The notes below the pieces were generated by a model. That model was not told the origin of the DNA. It saw only the letters and a program-made list of their open reading frames with translations, and did no database searches. Made by a program: the position numbers and the translations under genes. A DNA stretch of 64,000 nucleotides from Simmondsia chinensis. Taxonomy: Eukaryota; Streptophyta; Magnoliopsida; Caryophyllales; Simmondsiaceae. The stretch lies in contig JAGTTD010000011.1 in assembly GCA_018398585.1 (NCBI GenBank), positions 18,591,346 to 18,655,345 of the forward strand, in the 5' to 3' direction. Below, one piece after another: positions 1 through 11,830 of this stretch; the stretch's first letter is position 1; each line of letters begins with the position of its first letter.

Positions 1-639
1 GGATGTTGAGGTAGCGGTGTACACTTAACTAGGGTGCTATATTAACCTCCCAAGGAGCTCTGTTACATAACCTTATAGGCTAAGGGAAGTCTGGTGTGTT
101 AATTATGTTTAGTAAGAGCTTACAACAAAATATATTTATTGAGAAAAGTTCTCACCTTTCTGATATCTTGATTCGGCCCCGTCGACGGGAAGTTTTGGGT
201 AGTTCGGTTAGGTCATCACGTCATACATGTAAGTGTCAGATTGTAAACTCTGAACTTTGATTCTTTGCTAAAAGTAAGAAACATAATCCTGTATGTTATA
301 TAACTTGTTTACAGTTTTGATTTCAGATTGATTGTTGTCTTATGCATTGTGATCAATACTGATATGTGTTACTTGTCTATTCAGTTATGCTCACTGAAAT
401 TTAATATGTCTTAGTACATGTGGAGCACTAGTAGAAGCTCAGAGTTCTCTATTTTGCTATTAGTATATGTACTAAGTTAAAAAGAACGTTAGGAACATTA
501 AACTAGACTAATGAGTTAGTTGGGTACAACATTCGGAGATTAGATGTTGAATGTGTTGTAGCATTAGATACTTAAAAATTCAGCTATAGTACAGATGATC
601 AGATACTTGAAAGAAGTGTTTGATTAGATAACTGGTAGC
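1..639 (+). mobile_element. Copia leader fragment, inverted relative to Co1
   Basis: Non-coding. Read on the plus strand it matches, with many substitutions, the reverse complement of about 12415-13030. Shared landmarks are the stretch around 170-190 that includes gattcggcc and gtcgacgg, the word gagctct near 55, and ttacttgtctattcag near 370. At 12.4-13.0 kb the sequence is part of the non-coding leader of Co1, so this is a second copy of that leader in the opposite orientation. The match runs up to the Gy1 LTR boundary at 639/640, so Gy1 was inserted into this copy. The left end is cut by the window edge. Confidence 0.6.
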
Positions 640-1000
640 TGTTATGATTCAAGGGCATAACCTAAGAATAAAAGAGTGTGATATGAGAAGATAAGTGAAA
701 TAGATGAGAGATTAGAGAGAAATTAGGGTCAAGAGAGAAAAGAGATTAATTTCTATTCAATGAATCAAGAATACAAAATATCTTGCTTATTTATACACAA
801 GAATTAAATTAGCTAAAACATTAAGCCAAGACAAGCACTTAAACTGACTAAACCAAACTTAACCGCCAAAACTTACTTCACCCACTAACCAACTAAACTA
901 TCGTTCCCGCCAAGCTGATATTTGAATGAACAAAAGCAAAATCATAAGAATTCGACTAAGATAGCAGTTGCAAATGAGAAAATGCCTCAGGGTTATGACA
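640..1000 (-). repeat. 3' LTR of Gy1
   Basis: In element orientation the LTR runs from 1000 to 640, starting TGTCATAACC and ending in ACA (plus-strand TGTTATG at 640). Next to it, at about 1001-1016, is the complement of a purine tract (ggaggggata) of the kind found before the 3' LTRs of Gy2 and Gy4. The partner 5' LTR is missing, so the target duplication cannot be checked; gtagc at 635-639 would be the left half. Confidence 0.65.
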
Positions 1001-3162
1001 ATATCCCCTCCTTGAGATCATTCTTGCCCCAAGAATGAAGAGGAAGGAAATTGGCTTTGAATGAACTTCAAATCTTCCCAACTTGCATCTGCTGGATCCA
1101 AATTAGCCCACTATATCAAAACTTCTTCCACTGGTTTGCCATTCTACTACACTAGACGTGACCCCAATACTGCTGTAGGAGCTTGCACCAGATTCCCACT
1201 GTTGGTTGCCTCTAGAGGACTAGCTGAGCATCCTTTTCCTTTTGCCCTGTGTTTTTTTAGAAGAGAAACATGAAACACAAGGTGAACATAGGAGTCAAGA
1301 AGAAGTTGTAATCTGTAAGCCACACTTCCCAACTTCTCTAACACCTTATAATGCCCAAAATAACGAGCACATGGCTTGACATTCTTGTGCACGGCTATTG
1401 TGGACTATCTGTAAGGCTGAAGCTTCAGATAAACTAAATCTCCCACAGAAAAGGACTTGTCAGTACGCCTCCTATCAGCAAAGTGTTACATTGTCGATTG
1501 AGCTAATTGCAAGTTGCCTCTGAACATAAGGACCAATTGCCTTCTTTGTGATAGCAGCTCATTGACCTCAGCAACATTTGAAGTTACACCCTAAAGTACC
1601 ATAGGTGAGGGAGGATCATACCCATATAGTTCCTTGAAAGGGGTAGTTCTTATAGCTAAATGAAAATGAGTGTTGTACCAGAACTATGCCACGGATAAAC
1701 ATTGATGCCAATGCTTAGGATTGGTGAATGTCATACTCCGAAAATACTGCTCAACACACTGATTTACCCTCTCAGTCTGCCCATCTATCTGAGGGTGATA
1801 GGATGAGCTGAGAGCAAGTGTAGAACCCAATAATAGGAACAATTCTTGCCAAAATTGACTGGTGAATATCCTATCCCTATCTGAAACAATTGACTGAGGT
1901 AAACCATGCAACTTTTGGAAGCTGTCAAGGAACATTTTAGCCAATTTTTCTGTAGAAATTGGATGATTTAAGACAATGAAGTGGCTATACTTGGTGAATC
2001 GATCCACAATTACCCATATCACCTGCTTGCCGTCAGACTTAGGTAACCCCTCCACGAAATCCATGCTAATGTGTTGCCAAGCCCTGTCTGGAATTGGCAA
2101 AGGCTGAAATAAACCTTGATACTAAACATGATCTGTCTTGGTCCTTTGACATACATCACATCCTTGGACAAACTCTTCAATACCCCTTTTGGCTCCAATC
2201 CAATAGAAATATTGCTTAAGCCTTCTATAAGTACCATCTATTTCAGAATGACCATCCCAAGTAGAGGAATGGAAGGCTTGGATGATATGTCTCCTCAATT
2301 CAGCGGCAGCTCCTACATACACCTTCCCTTTTACTCGCACAATTCTATTGACAACTGTGATTTCTATTCCTGAGGAAGAGGAATTATTCACACTACAGGC
2401 TATGATGCACTCATTAGAAAATTTGTCTTCTTCATAGGATTTGTATACCTCCTCCATCCAGTTAGGCAATGCAAATGAAATGGCTGAACAGGAGCCTGAT
2501 TCTATCCTTTCGATCTTCTTGAAAGTGCATCTGCGACTAGATTTTCTCTACCAGTGTGGTATTTAATAGAATAGCTCAATCCCAGCGTCTTCATAAGACC
2601 TTTTTGTTGCACTCTAGTGGTAATCTTTTGTTTAATCAGACATTTGAGTCTTTGATGGTCAGTTCTAATAATGAAGTGGTGACCCTAAAGATAATGTCTC
2701 TATTTCTTCACTACCATAAGTATTGCCAAGTATTCCTTTTCATAGATGAAGAGCTGTTGGTTCTTTGGATTGAGAGCCCGGCTAAGGAAAGCTACTGGTC
2801 GTCCCTTCTGAGAGAACGCTGCTCCTATCCTAACACTGCTTGCATCAGTCTCAAAAATGAAAGACTCCCCCAAATCTAGCATGATCGGGACTAGTGCTGA
2901 ACACATGGCTAACTTAATAACCTCAAATGGCTCTTGAGCAGCTTCAGACCATGCAAAGCATCTTTTTTAAGAAGATCAGTTAATAGCTTAGCCAATACTC
3001 CATAACTAGCTATGAACTTCCTATAATATCCTATCAATCCAAGAAATCCTCTTAACTGCTTGAGGGTCAGAGGCACTGGCCACTGCTTCACGACTTGTGT
3101 TTTTCCTGGATCTGTTGCCACTCCTTGACTTGAAACAATGTGCCCCAAGTATTCCACTTGGG
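1001..3162 (-). pseudogene. Gy1 pol remnant: RT thumb, RNase H, integrase, chromodomain-like end
   Basis: Decayed 3' part of a Ty3/gypsy polyprotein. In coding order it holds: the end of RT (2909-3157, with [11 protein letters not shown] and a [13 protein letters not shown] stretch); RNase H (2700-2906, with a FETDAS motif); the integrase HHCC zinc finger (2122-2469, with CDVCQRTK); the integrase core (1684-2100, with SMDFVEGLPKSDGK and HPQIDGQTERVNQ); the region before the C-terminus (1147-1392, with FHVSLLKK); and a chromodomain-like WANLDPADASWEDL near 1060-1130. Stops and frameshifts separate the blocks. Gag, protease and most of RT are absent: the fragment ends abruptly at about 3162 against copia LTR sequence. 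Closest relatives in the window are Gy2, Gy4 and Gy5. Confidence 0.8.
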
Positions 3163-4054
3163 CTTAAGCAATATTTTTCTGATGGTGTAAATTAGAGGCT
3201 TACACAGGGACCTCAGGGGCAATTTAAATCTAGCTCCAAATGGGTCAAAACTGATTATTATCTCATGATAATATTTGATTATCATTTAGCAGGACGTAAT
3301 TCTTCTAAATAAGTCTTACTACACTCTGTGATTAAACTTATTTATTTGATAATTCCCAATCTGTAATAAATGAATGATCAACCCCTTCATCAGATGTCCA
3401 TGAGAAGTAATAATTAAAACTACCATTATTATACTTCTCAAGATTCTCCTTAAAAGACTATAGACTCCATGTTGACTATTTTGTTCTCACTTGATTTCAT
3501 GTAGGCACTTAATGTACGTAGACTATTGGTTACTTTACAGGACCTCACTTTGAGTATATTAAGGTGACCAATGTGCATGAGTTCAGGACAATCCTAGGAT
3601 TTAGAGTTATCGCCTAATCACAAAGAACTATTTATTTCTGATAGCAGTTAAGAAATAAACAATTCTTGTGGTCCAGCTTATTGTTTCAATCTTATTGACA
3701 AACACTAACATGATACTTCTAGATCTCTATTCACATGACCTAGACAAGCCATCTAAGATATTATGTTATAGTCTTGTCAGACAAGTTGTCTAAAACTTAT
3801 TATCGACTATGAACTTACTTTGACAACACGTTACAATTTTTGATTTAAGTCTATCTGTGGCTCAATCTCATTCACCACTTAGACCACACCATGACATGTC
3901 GTATTGGACTACGTCCATATCGTGGAAGGTTTTAGAAATAATCATATGCATTTTTGGCCCGTAAACCATAATCAGATATAAAGTAGATAAAAAAATTTTA
4001 TTCATTGACATTTAAATATAAATAATTGGGTTTTTAAGACACTGGTTCCAATAA
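3163..4054 (-). repeat. Co1 3' LTR remnant (truncated)
   Basis: From gatggtgtaaattagaggc onward this stretch follows the same order of words as the Co2 LTRs near 45845-46888 and 56340-57381 (acagggacctcag, gcaatttaaatct, agatgtc, tcgac, and gacac close to the end). The inner end is next to aatctcccacctgtcc, which corresponds to the purine-tract side of the Co2 3' LTR (aatctcccgcttatcc). The outer part is missing because Gy1 abuts it at about 3162, so LTR length and target duplication cannot be given. Strongly diverged. Confidence 0.6.
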
Positions 4055-5440
4055 TCTCCCACCTGTCCTAAATCCAATTGAGCCTCCAATGCATAACTAT
4101 CCCGTAGGTACCTAGCAACTCATTGACTATTACGATTTCAATACTAATGCCTTACTGTCTCATCCTTTTGCTCACAATTTACGGAACTATATGAAACCTT
4201 CGAAGTCAACAAGCTTACTTTTGCAACTTCTTAAGTTATTAAGTACCCAGCTTCCTTAGTGAACTAAGAAATACTAGATCACTTTATACTTAACCATTTA
4301 ATGACTCCCACGCCTAGGGTAAACATGAATTCTAATGTTAAACGTCAAGAATCCTTAAAAGCCATGTGCAACCTATAATAAACCAACATCCTTTCTCGCT
4401 ATCTTTCAAAAGCTCGATCTAAGAACACAGTTGATTTATCCTAGGTCTTTTATTTTGAAATAATTGGACAGTCAAATCTTGACGGCTTATTGCAATTCTG
4501 CAGCATTCTTAATTAGTAGAATGTAATCCAAATACATCACTTAGAAAGTCCCTACTTTCTTATTATGTCACTTGCACACCTATGGTTCATTAACCGTTTG
4601 TTCAAACCCATAGGATTTTATGATCATCATCGAATCTGCTATACAATGACCATGATGCAAATTTAAGTCCATAACTAGACTTCCTTAGTTTGTATTCTAT
4701 GTGCTCCTGATATTTGGCAATAAATGTGTCTGATTGTAGCATATACGTATGTCCCTCGAGATGACCTTTCAAAAATCATCATCTTGACTTCCACTTGTCA
4801 TATCTCATCATAATGAGATACAATGGACAAGAGTATCCATATGGATTTAAGCATAGAAATTGGCCAGAAGGTCTTGTCATAGACGATTCCTTCTTTTAGG
4901 GTATAACCCATTGGCATCAATCTTTGCCTTGAAGTTCTTGACCTTTTCATGCAGTCTTCTTAATCTCTTGTAGATCCATTTAGATCCAATCTAAAGAATT
5001 TAATGCCTTTCGACGCCTCTACAAGTTCCTAGACTTTGTTAGAATACATTTACTCCAACTTAGCTCTCATTGTCACGACGTATTGGTCTGCATCTCTATC
5101 CTTGAGAGCTCCATTGTTGTTTATAGAATCAGAGTCATTATCATGCTCAACCATTAAGGCTAATGAAATGAATCTATCAGATGCCCTAATCATCCTCCCG
5201 CTACACTGAGGCTCTCGTCTTTTTCAGTGCAATTTAAGATTAGCTTTAGTGCCCATCAAATGCATCAACCAAAAGAAGTTGTATCATGATGTTAAGACAC
5301 AATATCTCGTATTGTCAAATTCTTCAATACAACTTACCATTACCTATTTATTAAACTTCCTGTATAACAAACCTTTTTGTATGCAAGATTGATTCATCAT
5401 ATGAATCTTACCATATTTAATAACACATTATTGAACCTTT
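4055..5440 (-). pseudogene. Co1 copia pol remnant: RNase H, RT, part of integrase
   Basis: Highly degraded Ty1/copia coding region on the minus strand, recognisable mainly by alignment with Co2. At about 4520-4535 the reverse complement reads MYLDYILLIKNAAELQ, the copia RT active-site block, whose usual YVDDILLIGN has become YLDYILLIKN: the second catalytic aspartate is lost. No frame stays open for long. Gy2 is inserted at 5440/5441; the integrase sequence resumes at 11035, where the aligned Co2 region continues without a gap. No active enzyme could come from this copy. Confidence 0.6.
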
Positions 5441-5781
5441 TGTTACGTTTTCCTTTGATATTTTTGATGTAATAAATCGCTTATGTGTGTCCCGGGTTTG
5501 AATTGGCTTTTTGGCGCCAAAATTAGTTAGGTAGCTCCCGGTAGTTGCTTCTTGGCGGGAGTTTAGTTAATGTTGGGATTTTGAAAGCTTGTTTCAATTT
5601 CCCTTTATATAGAGTGATCTTGTGTAATTTTGTGGCATTTAATGAAAATTACTCATCTCTATGAGATAAACTTCTCTTCTCATCTTATTCTCTCTATATT
5701 TTCTCATCCCCTTTCAATTCTTTCTCATCCCTTACTCTCTTCCCCTTAGGTTAAGATCAAGATTCAATCTCGATCTTAACT
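5441..5781 (+). repeat. 5' LTR of Gy2
   Basis: Starts TGTTACG. It should end TTAACA as in the 3' copy but ends TTAACT. Contains a TATA-like tttatatagag near 5603-5613, followed by a pyrimidine-rich stretch (ctctcttctcatc, 5672-5760), a layout also seen in the Gy4, Gy5 and LARD-like LTRs. Confidence 0.9.
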
Positions 5782-5783
5782 AT

Positions 5784-5795
5784 TGCTATCAGAGC
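5784..5795 (+). other. Gy2 primer-binding site (tRNA-iMet type, one mismatch)
   Basis: TGCTATCAGAGC two bases after the LTR end. The other elements here have TGGTATCAGAGC, complementary to the 3' end of plant initiator tRNA-Met; here the third base is C. Confidence 0.8.
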
Positions 5796-5827
5796 CTCGT
5801 GGCTTCCCAAACTCAGGAACAATAGCA

Positions 5828-7175
5828 ATGTCATTCGAGACAGCATTGGCCGGTGGTGTAACCAACAGATCAGCTGCTGCCAGAGCAGTTTCCAGACCTC
5901 CGATGTCTGAAGCAATCGGATGCAATGATCCTACAGGTTAGGAGGTTGTCACAAAGAATGTTTTGGAGAATCAATTTAAGGCTTGGAGTGAATACATGAT
6001 TGATCGACTCAAGGTATCACAAGTGGAGTCAGTTCAAATGTTTCAGCAGCAATGGGAGGAGAAATTGGAGCAACGATCTCAATAGGTCGAACTTAAATTC
6101 TCTGATTAGCTCACACGCTAGAAACAAGAGTTGGAAGAGAAGATTGCATTGAGGTTTGATCATGAATTGCAGTAGTTGGATGTGAAATTAGCTGAAATTC
6201 GTGAGCAATTTAGGAGGCCTAATCCTCCATTGGTTCCGGATCCCTTGATAACAGTTAGTGTGCTTCAGGCTGGTACTTCTGTGAGAGCTGAAACATTAAT
6301 TCGTGATGATGGAGTCCCGGTTGGATCTCAAGAGGCAGTTAATCCTGAAAGACCTGAACGCAGTGAGCAAGATCGACCTCGACATCCAAATTGGACTGAA
6401 GTTGCAGAGGGTCGAACATCAGGAATGGAACCTACCTTCAGAAATTAAGGAGTTAGTGTTGGTCATTTGGACAGGCCACCTGATTCTTGGCAACCTCCAC
6501 GATCTGGCAGCAATGAGAAGTCTTCTAATAGTCGAAGCAACAACCACAGACAGCCTAGATTGCAGATCGATGCATTTGATGGTAAGCAACCTCATTCATG
6601 GCTGAGAAGGTGTGAGCGTTATTTCCTTCTTTATCAAATTGACGAATCAGAGAAAGTGCAAATTGCAGCTGTGTACTTGCTTGGAGATCATGAAGTGTGG
6701 TTCTATAGCTTGATTAGAAGTAGACCTTCCATTACTTGGTATGAATTTGCCAAGGCCTTATGTGCTCGGTATAGTGATGAGGATGATAGTGATATTGTGG
6801 ATAAATTTAATAAAGTGAAGCAATATTCAACTGTCAAGGAGTACATGACTAGGTTTGAGAATCTTCGAGCTAGCATTGTGACAGAAATTGAAGCATCTGA
6901 ATCATATTATGTGTCAGCTTTCATAAGTGGTTTGAAGCCTAAGTTGAAGAACTTAGTTAAGGCCGTTGATCCTATTGATTTGTCCACAGCTTTTGCTAAA
7001 GCAAAACTCTATGAAACCACGGTCATAACAGCAGGTGAGGCTTCTAGACCTCATGGAAGTACCTCCAGATTTCAGAAGAATTCGATCAGAAATAGGTCTA
7101 ACAGAGGAGAGGACAAAACCGCACCAGAAGTTGTGCTTTCGTTGTAATCAGCCTTATCAGTTTGGTCACAAGTGC
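5828..7175 (+). pseudogene. Gy2 gag (broken)
   Basis: Begins with ATG at 5828 (MSFETALAGGVTNRSAAAR), matching the Gy4 gag start MSSEVALAGGVTTRSAAAR. The capsid region is open from 6467 to 7147 (FDGKQPHSWLRRCERYF, then YSDEDDSDIVDKFNKVKQ), the usual retrotransposon gag fold region. The nucleocapsid zinc knuckle CFRCNQPYQFGHKC is at 7134-7175, in another frame because of an extra A near 7114 compared with Gy4. In-frame stops: TAG at 5938 (Gln in Gy4), TAG at 6083 (also a stop in Gy4), further stops in 6105-6125, TAG at 6173 and TAA at 6446 (Gln in Gy4). Gag would package the RNA into virus-like particles; this copy cannot make it whole. Confidence 0.85.
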
Positions 7176-10100
7176 AATCCTAAGTTCCTCATGGCTGTGG
7201 AAGGTACTAATGCTAATGAACATCTTGATGAAGTGGAAATTGTGGATGAGGATACTGAGTCTGATCAGGAAAGTGTGCAAAGCTTAGAAGATGCTGCGAT
7301 AGAGATTTCAGTTAAGGCTCTTACCGGTAATGGAGCTCATAGTACAATTCGGATTACAGGAACAGCTGGTAAGAGGTCCATTGTCATTCTTATTGATAGT
7401 GGGAGTACTCATAGCTTCATAGATCCCAAAGTTGTCAAAAAAGTGGGCCATGAGGTGATCAAAACTCACCCGCTTGCAGTCACAGTTGCTGATGGGAAGA
7501 CAGTGACCACGCAGAACAAATGCCAAGGATTCTCTTGGTTGATGCAAGATCGTAAGTTCAGCTACGACTTTAGAATCCTTCCTTTGGGAGGGTGTGACAT
7601 GGTGCTTGGGGTGGATTGGATGAGATCCTATAGTCCGGTATTATTTGATTATGCAAACCTCTCGGTGTCATTTAATGTTCATGGGTCTAAAGTCACACTG
7701 CAGGGAATTACTGAACCGGCTCGTTTGTAAGTCATTAAGGGCAGTAAGCTCACAAAGGGTCTTCAAGGTTGTGCATACCAATGGGTAGGCCAATTGTTTG
7801 CCATTGCATCAGCAGAATTGACTGCCATTACAGAACCTGAGGTGCAGAATTTGGTAGCTGAGTTTGAAGATGTGTTCGAAGTGCCTAAGTCATTACCTCC
7901 TAAGAGGAGTTTTGATCATGAGATTCCTCTCAAGGAGGGTGTAGAGCCGGTGAAGATCAGGCCCTATAGGCATCCTCATGCTCACAAAACCGAGATAGAG
8001 AAACAAGTGGATGAATTGCTTAAGACTAACTTCATACAAGTTAGTCATAGTCCTTTTGCTTCTCCGGTCATACTTGTTAAGAAGAAGGATGGTACAGCAC
8101 ACATGTGTATTGATTATAGGTAGCTGAACTCTGTGACTGTGAAGGACAAGTTTCCTATACTAGTTATAGGTGATTTGTTGGATGAGTTGTATGGGGCACA
8201 AGTTTTTTTCAAGCTGGACCTTCGGCAAGGGTATCATCAGATCAGAGTAAATGAGCCTGATGTGTATAAGACTACATTCCAGACGCATCATGGACACTTT
8301 GAGTTTGTGGTTATGCCATTTGGCTTGACCAACGCACCTGCTTCATTCCAGGCTCTCATGAATGATGTTTTCAAACAATTTCTTAGGAAATTTGTTTTGG
8401 TCTTCTTCGATGACATCCTCATTTACAGTGCATCTTTTGAAGAACACTTGAAGCATTTAAGGGAGGTATTTTCGATCATGTGTAAGCATAAATTGTTTGC
8501 TAAGTTGTCCAAGTTTTCATTTGCCCAAACACATCTAGAATACCTCGGCCATGTGATCTCTTGTGATGGAGTTGGCATCAATCCCTCAAAGGTCCAAGCT
8601 ATGAAGGATTGGGCTGTTCCGGTCTCATTGAAGCAGTTGAGGGGTTTTTTGGGGTTAACTGGCTATTACCACAAGTTCATAGCTAGCTATGGTGCCTTAG
8701 CCAAGCCCCTAACAGATTTGCTTAAGAAGGACTCCTTCAAATGGTCGGGAGATGCTCAAAAGACTTTTGACGTTCTCAAATCTGCAATGTGCCAAGCACC
8801 AGTTTTAGCCATGTCGGATTTCTCTTCAAACTTCATCTTGGAGACACATGCTAGTGGAAGTGGTATTGGAGCAGTTCTGTCCCAAGGGGGGAGGCCTATA
8901 GCTTACCTCAGCCAAGCTTTGAGTGCAAAACATCAAGCTCTTTCCACATATGAGAAAGAGTACCTTGCCATTTTGCTTGCGGTTGATAAGTGGAGGCATT
9001 ACTTAGATGGGCATCACTTCATCGTTAAGACTGATCATCAAAGTCTTAAACACTTATTAGAGCAAAAGATTGTCACAAGGATACAGAGGAAAGGGTTGTT
9101 GAAGATGTTGGAACTGAACTATGATATTGAGTACAGAAAAGGCAAGGAGAATTGGGCTGCGGATGCTCTGTCACGCAAGTTTGAGGGCCATGAGCGGGGT
9201 TCCCTTGGAGCTATTTCTTTGATTTCTCCAGCTTGGATGGAAGAATTACATCAGTCCTATGAGAATGATCCTTTTGCTCAGGATTGTATAGTTGCTGCTA
9301 GTGTGGGTAGGCCCGACAATCTGGTTGCTGGTATATCTGTTACCCGAGGAACTATCAAAATTCAGGAGAAATTGTATATTGGTAGCTCCACTGATCTCAG
9401 GCATCAGATCATCAATTCAGCTCACGATTCTTCATGGGGAGGTCACTCTGCTATAAAGGGAACTTATCAGAGATTGAGGCTTCATTTTAGCTGGCCTGGA
9501 ATGAAGAAGGAAGTGACTAGTTTGGTGCAAAGCTGTGAGGTTTGTCAACAAACCAAACTTGGTGATCATAGATACCAAGGGCTGCTCCAGCCCCTTCCTG
9601 TTCCTGAGGGCATATGGCAACACATAAGCATGGATTTCATCGAAGGATTACCTAAGTCAGAAGGAAAAGAGGTGATTTGGGTTGTGGTGGATCGGTTCAC
9701 CAAATCTGGTCACTTCATTGCTTTGGCTCGGCCTGTCACTGCAGAAAAATTAGCTCGTGTGTTCTTGGACAACATCTACAAACTTCATGGATTGCCTTAA
9801 TCTATCGTTTCAGATAGGGATAAACTCTTCACAACTTGCTTTTGGAAGGAATTGTTTGGGCTTTTGGGAACAACCTTGGCTATGAGTTCTTCATACCACC
9901 CTCAAACCGATGGACAAACGGAGAGGGTTAATCAATGCATTGAACAATACCTCAGGAGCATGGTATTTAATCATCCTAAGGTGTGGGGAAGATGGCTCTC
10001 TTTGGCTGAGTATTGGTATAAAACTCATTTTCACACTTCCTTGGGCATTTCTCCATTCAAGGCCTTGTATTATTATGATCCTCCTTCTCCTTTTGGATTG

Positions 10101-10660
10101 CAAGGGGTTGGGTCTAATTGGAGTGTGGCAGCTGATATGTTGCAGCAAAAGGAACATGTCCTGCACCAGCTGAAGCACAATCTCACTGAATCTCAGTCCC
10201 GGATGAAGTGATATGCTGATAAGAAGAGAATTGATCAAAATTTTGAGGTAGGAGACATGGTATATCTGAAATTGCAGCCTTATAGACAATCCACAACAGC
10301 AGTAAGGAAAAATGTCAAGCTTTGTGCCAGGTTTTTTGGTCCTTACAAGGTGTTGGAAAGAATTGGCAAGGTTGCTTACAAATTAGAGCTGCCAACCGAT
10401 TCCTACATACACCCGGTTTTTCATGTTTCCCTTCTTAAAAGACAGGTCCAAGCTGGTCACCAACCCTCCTTAACACCTCCAGATGTAGGCTCCAATGGCC
10501 TTATGAAGTTACAACCTACTGCAGTAGTCGAAGAAGGATCAACAGCAACAACAGGTAGCAAAGTTCAGCAGCTGTGAGTAACTTCGAGCAACTTGGATGA
10601 AGCGCTCACTACTTGGGAAGAAAGGAAGTTTTTGTTGAGTCAATTTCTTTCTTTTCATTC
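7176..10660 (+). pseudogene. Gy2 pol: protease, RT, RNase H, integrase, chromodomain-like end (broken)
   Basis: Domains in order: aspartic protease with DSGSTHSF (DSG at 7395-7403); RT 7900-8700 with intact FFDD at 8403-8414; RNase H about 8750-9180; HHCC zinc finger with CEVCQQTKLGDH near 9530; integrase core with SMDFIEGLPKSEGKEVIWV (about 9629) and HPQTDGQTERVNQ (about 9900); C-terminal FGPYKVLERIGKVAYKL and a chromodomain-like WEERKF end near 10620. Stops interrupt it: TAA at 7728 (Gln in Gy4), TAG at 8121 (Arg in Gy5), TAA at 9798 (Gln in Gy4), TGA at 10209 (Trp in Gy4) and TGA near 10576. The 555-codon frame 8133-9800 is the longest intact stretch in the window, but alone it lacks the protease and the C-terminal integrase. 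Confidence 0.9.
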
Positions 10661-10678
10661 TTGAGGACAAGAATGTTG

Positions 10679-10692
10679 TAAGGGGAGGGGAT
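10679..10692 (+). other. Gy2 polypurine tract
   Basis: aaggggaggggatt directly before the 3' LTR, the plus-strand primer site. It is preceded by ttgaggacaagaatgttg, a motif also found before the purine tracts of Gy5 and the LARD-like element. Confidence 0.85.
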
Positions 10693-11034
10693 TGTTACAT
10701 TTTCCTTTGATATTTTTGATGTAATAAATCGCTTATATGTGTCCCGGGTTTGAATTGGCTTTTTCGCTCCAAAATTAGTTAGGTAGCTCCCGGTAGTTGC
10801 TTCTTGGCGGGAGTTCAGTTTAATGTTGGGATTTTGAAAGCTTGTTTCAATTTCCTTTTATATAGAGTGATCTTGTGTAATTTTAAGGTATTCAATGAAA
10901 ATTACTCATCTCTATGAGATAAACTTCTCTTCTCATCTTATTCTCTCTATATTTTCTCATCCTCTTTCAATTCTTTCTCATCCCTTACTCTCTTCTCCTT
11001 AGGTTAAGATCAAGATTCAATCTCGATCTTAACA
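10693..11034 (+). repeat. 3' LTR of Gy2
   Basis: TGTTACA to TTAACA, then the right copy of the CCTTT target duplication (11035-11039). Many of its differences from the 5' LTR are transitions; it also has one single-base insertion. Confidence 0.92.
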
Positions 11035-11830
11035 CCTTTCTACAACACTTTGCAGCAAGGAAATAAACTAAGAGCTCTCCTAAAATCCACCACCTTAATC
11101 TAATTGAAGTGACTTGAGTCACCAATTAAAAACCTGGGTGAAATACTTATAGCTTCCACTCGCTCGAACAATCATCAGTTTATAAACATTTTGTGAGCAA
11201 GTTCAAGCATAGCTTAGTGGCACTATTGTCCCTATTCTTACAGAATCTTTAAGTCACCGCTCATTCAAACATGTTTAGCAAACTGATTATCATTTTGAAT
11301 CTAGCAATACTGAAGACCACCTCAAACCAGTCTTTGAATTATATTAGACTAATGTGACCTAAGCCCAAGTGTCACTTGGCGCTATATCTACTTTAGGAAA
11401 ATCTTCTTTTTTATGGAATGTAGACTGGCTTGTATTAGACATAGGATTGCCACTGAAAAAGTTTTGATTTAAAAACTATCTATAAATATATCTTTTAAAT
11501 AAACATTTTATTTATATAGAATTCAGTTTATCTTTTAAAAATATTTGAAAGTTATTTTATTAACAAAATCAGAAATAGAAATCAAATTTCTATAGGACTG
11601 GTATATGAAGATAGTTAATCGAAATCAAAACTATTTTAAAAACCTTGAACCATTAATTTTTGGTGCCATAACTAAAACTCTTGTACCACCTTCATGCGAA
11701 GGATACAACTTGCCATCTATAAGCTTGCAGATACGACTGGTTGATCTGCAATCCACCAGGACACTGGAAAACTACCAACGGATCTCAATTACTGCCAACA
11801 AGATATTGAATACCTTGTTCTGATGGCTTT
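11035..11830 (-). pseudogene. Co1 copia remnant: integrase start, pre-integrase, protease region
   Basis: Continuation of Co1 beyond the Gy2 insertion. It aligns by eye with Co2: ctaattgaagtgacttgag (about 11101) with the integrase segment near 48217, and ccagtctttgaatt followed by actaatgtgacctaag (about 11328-11367) with the Co2 pre-integrase segment near 48529-48567, where the protein reads HLGHTNSNRIQRL. Every frame is heavily broken. The protease should lie in 11400-11830, but I could not read a DSG motif. Confidence 0.5.

Larger units (their letters stand above)
5441..11034 (+). mobile_element. Gy2: full-length Ty3/gypsy (chromovirus-like) retrotransposon
   Basis: Complete but dead element of 5594 bp: 5' LTR 5441-5781, priming site 5784-5795, gag, protease, RT, RNase H, integrase and chromodomain-like end, purine tract about 10679-10692, 3' LTR 10693-11034. 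It is flanked by a perfect 5 bp target duplication CCTTT (5436-5440 and 11035-11039). The two LTRs differ at about 15 positions of 341 by my count. The insertion lies inside the integrase region of Co1, in the opposite orientation. The coding region is broken by at least seven in-frame stops and one frameshift but keeps its length and order. Gy4 is a close relative. Confidence 0.93.

Noticed and set aside
1061..1273. 70-codon plus-strand frame
   Set aside because: Antisense to the Gy1 integrase C-terminus and chromodomain-like segment.
5784..5795. tRNA gene fragments at the gctctgataccaat motifs
   Set aside because: They are only 12-14 bases long and always sit next to LTR ends, so they are primer-binding sites.
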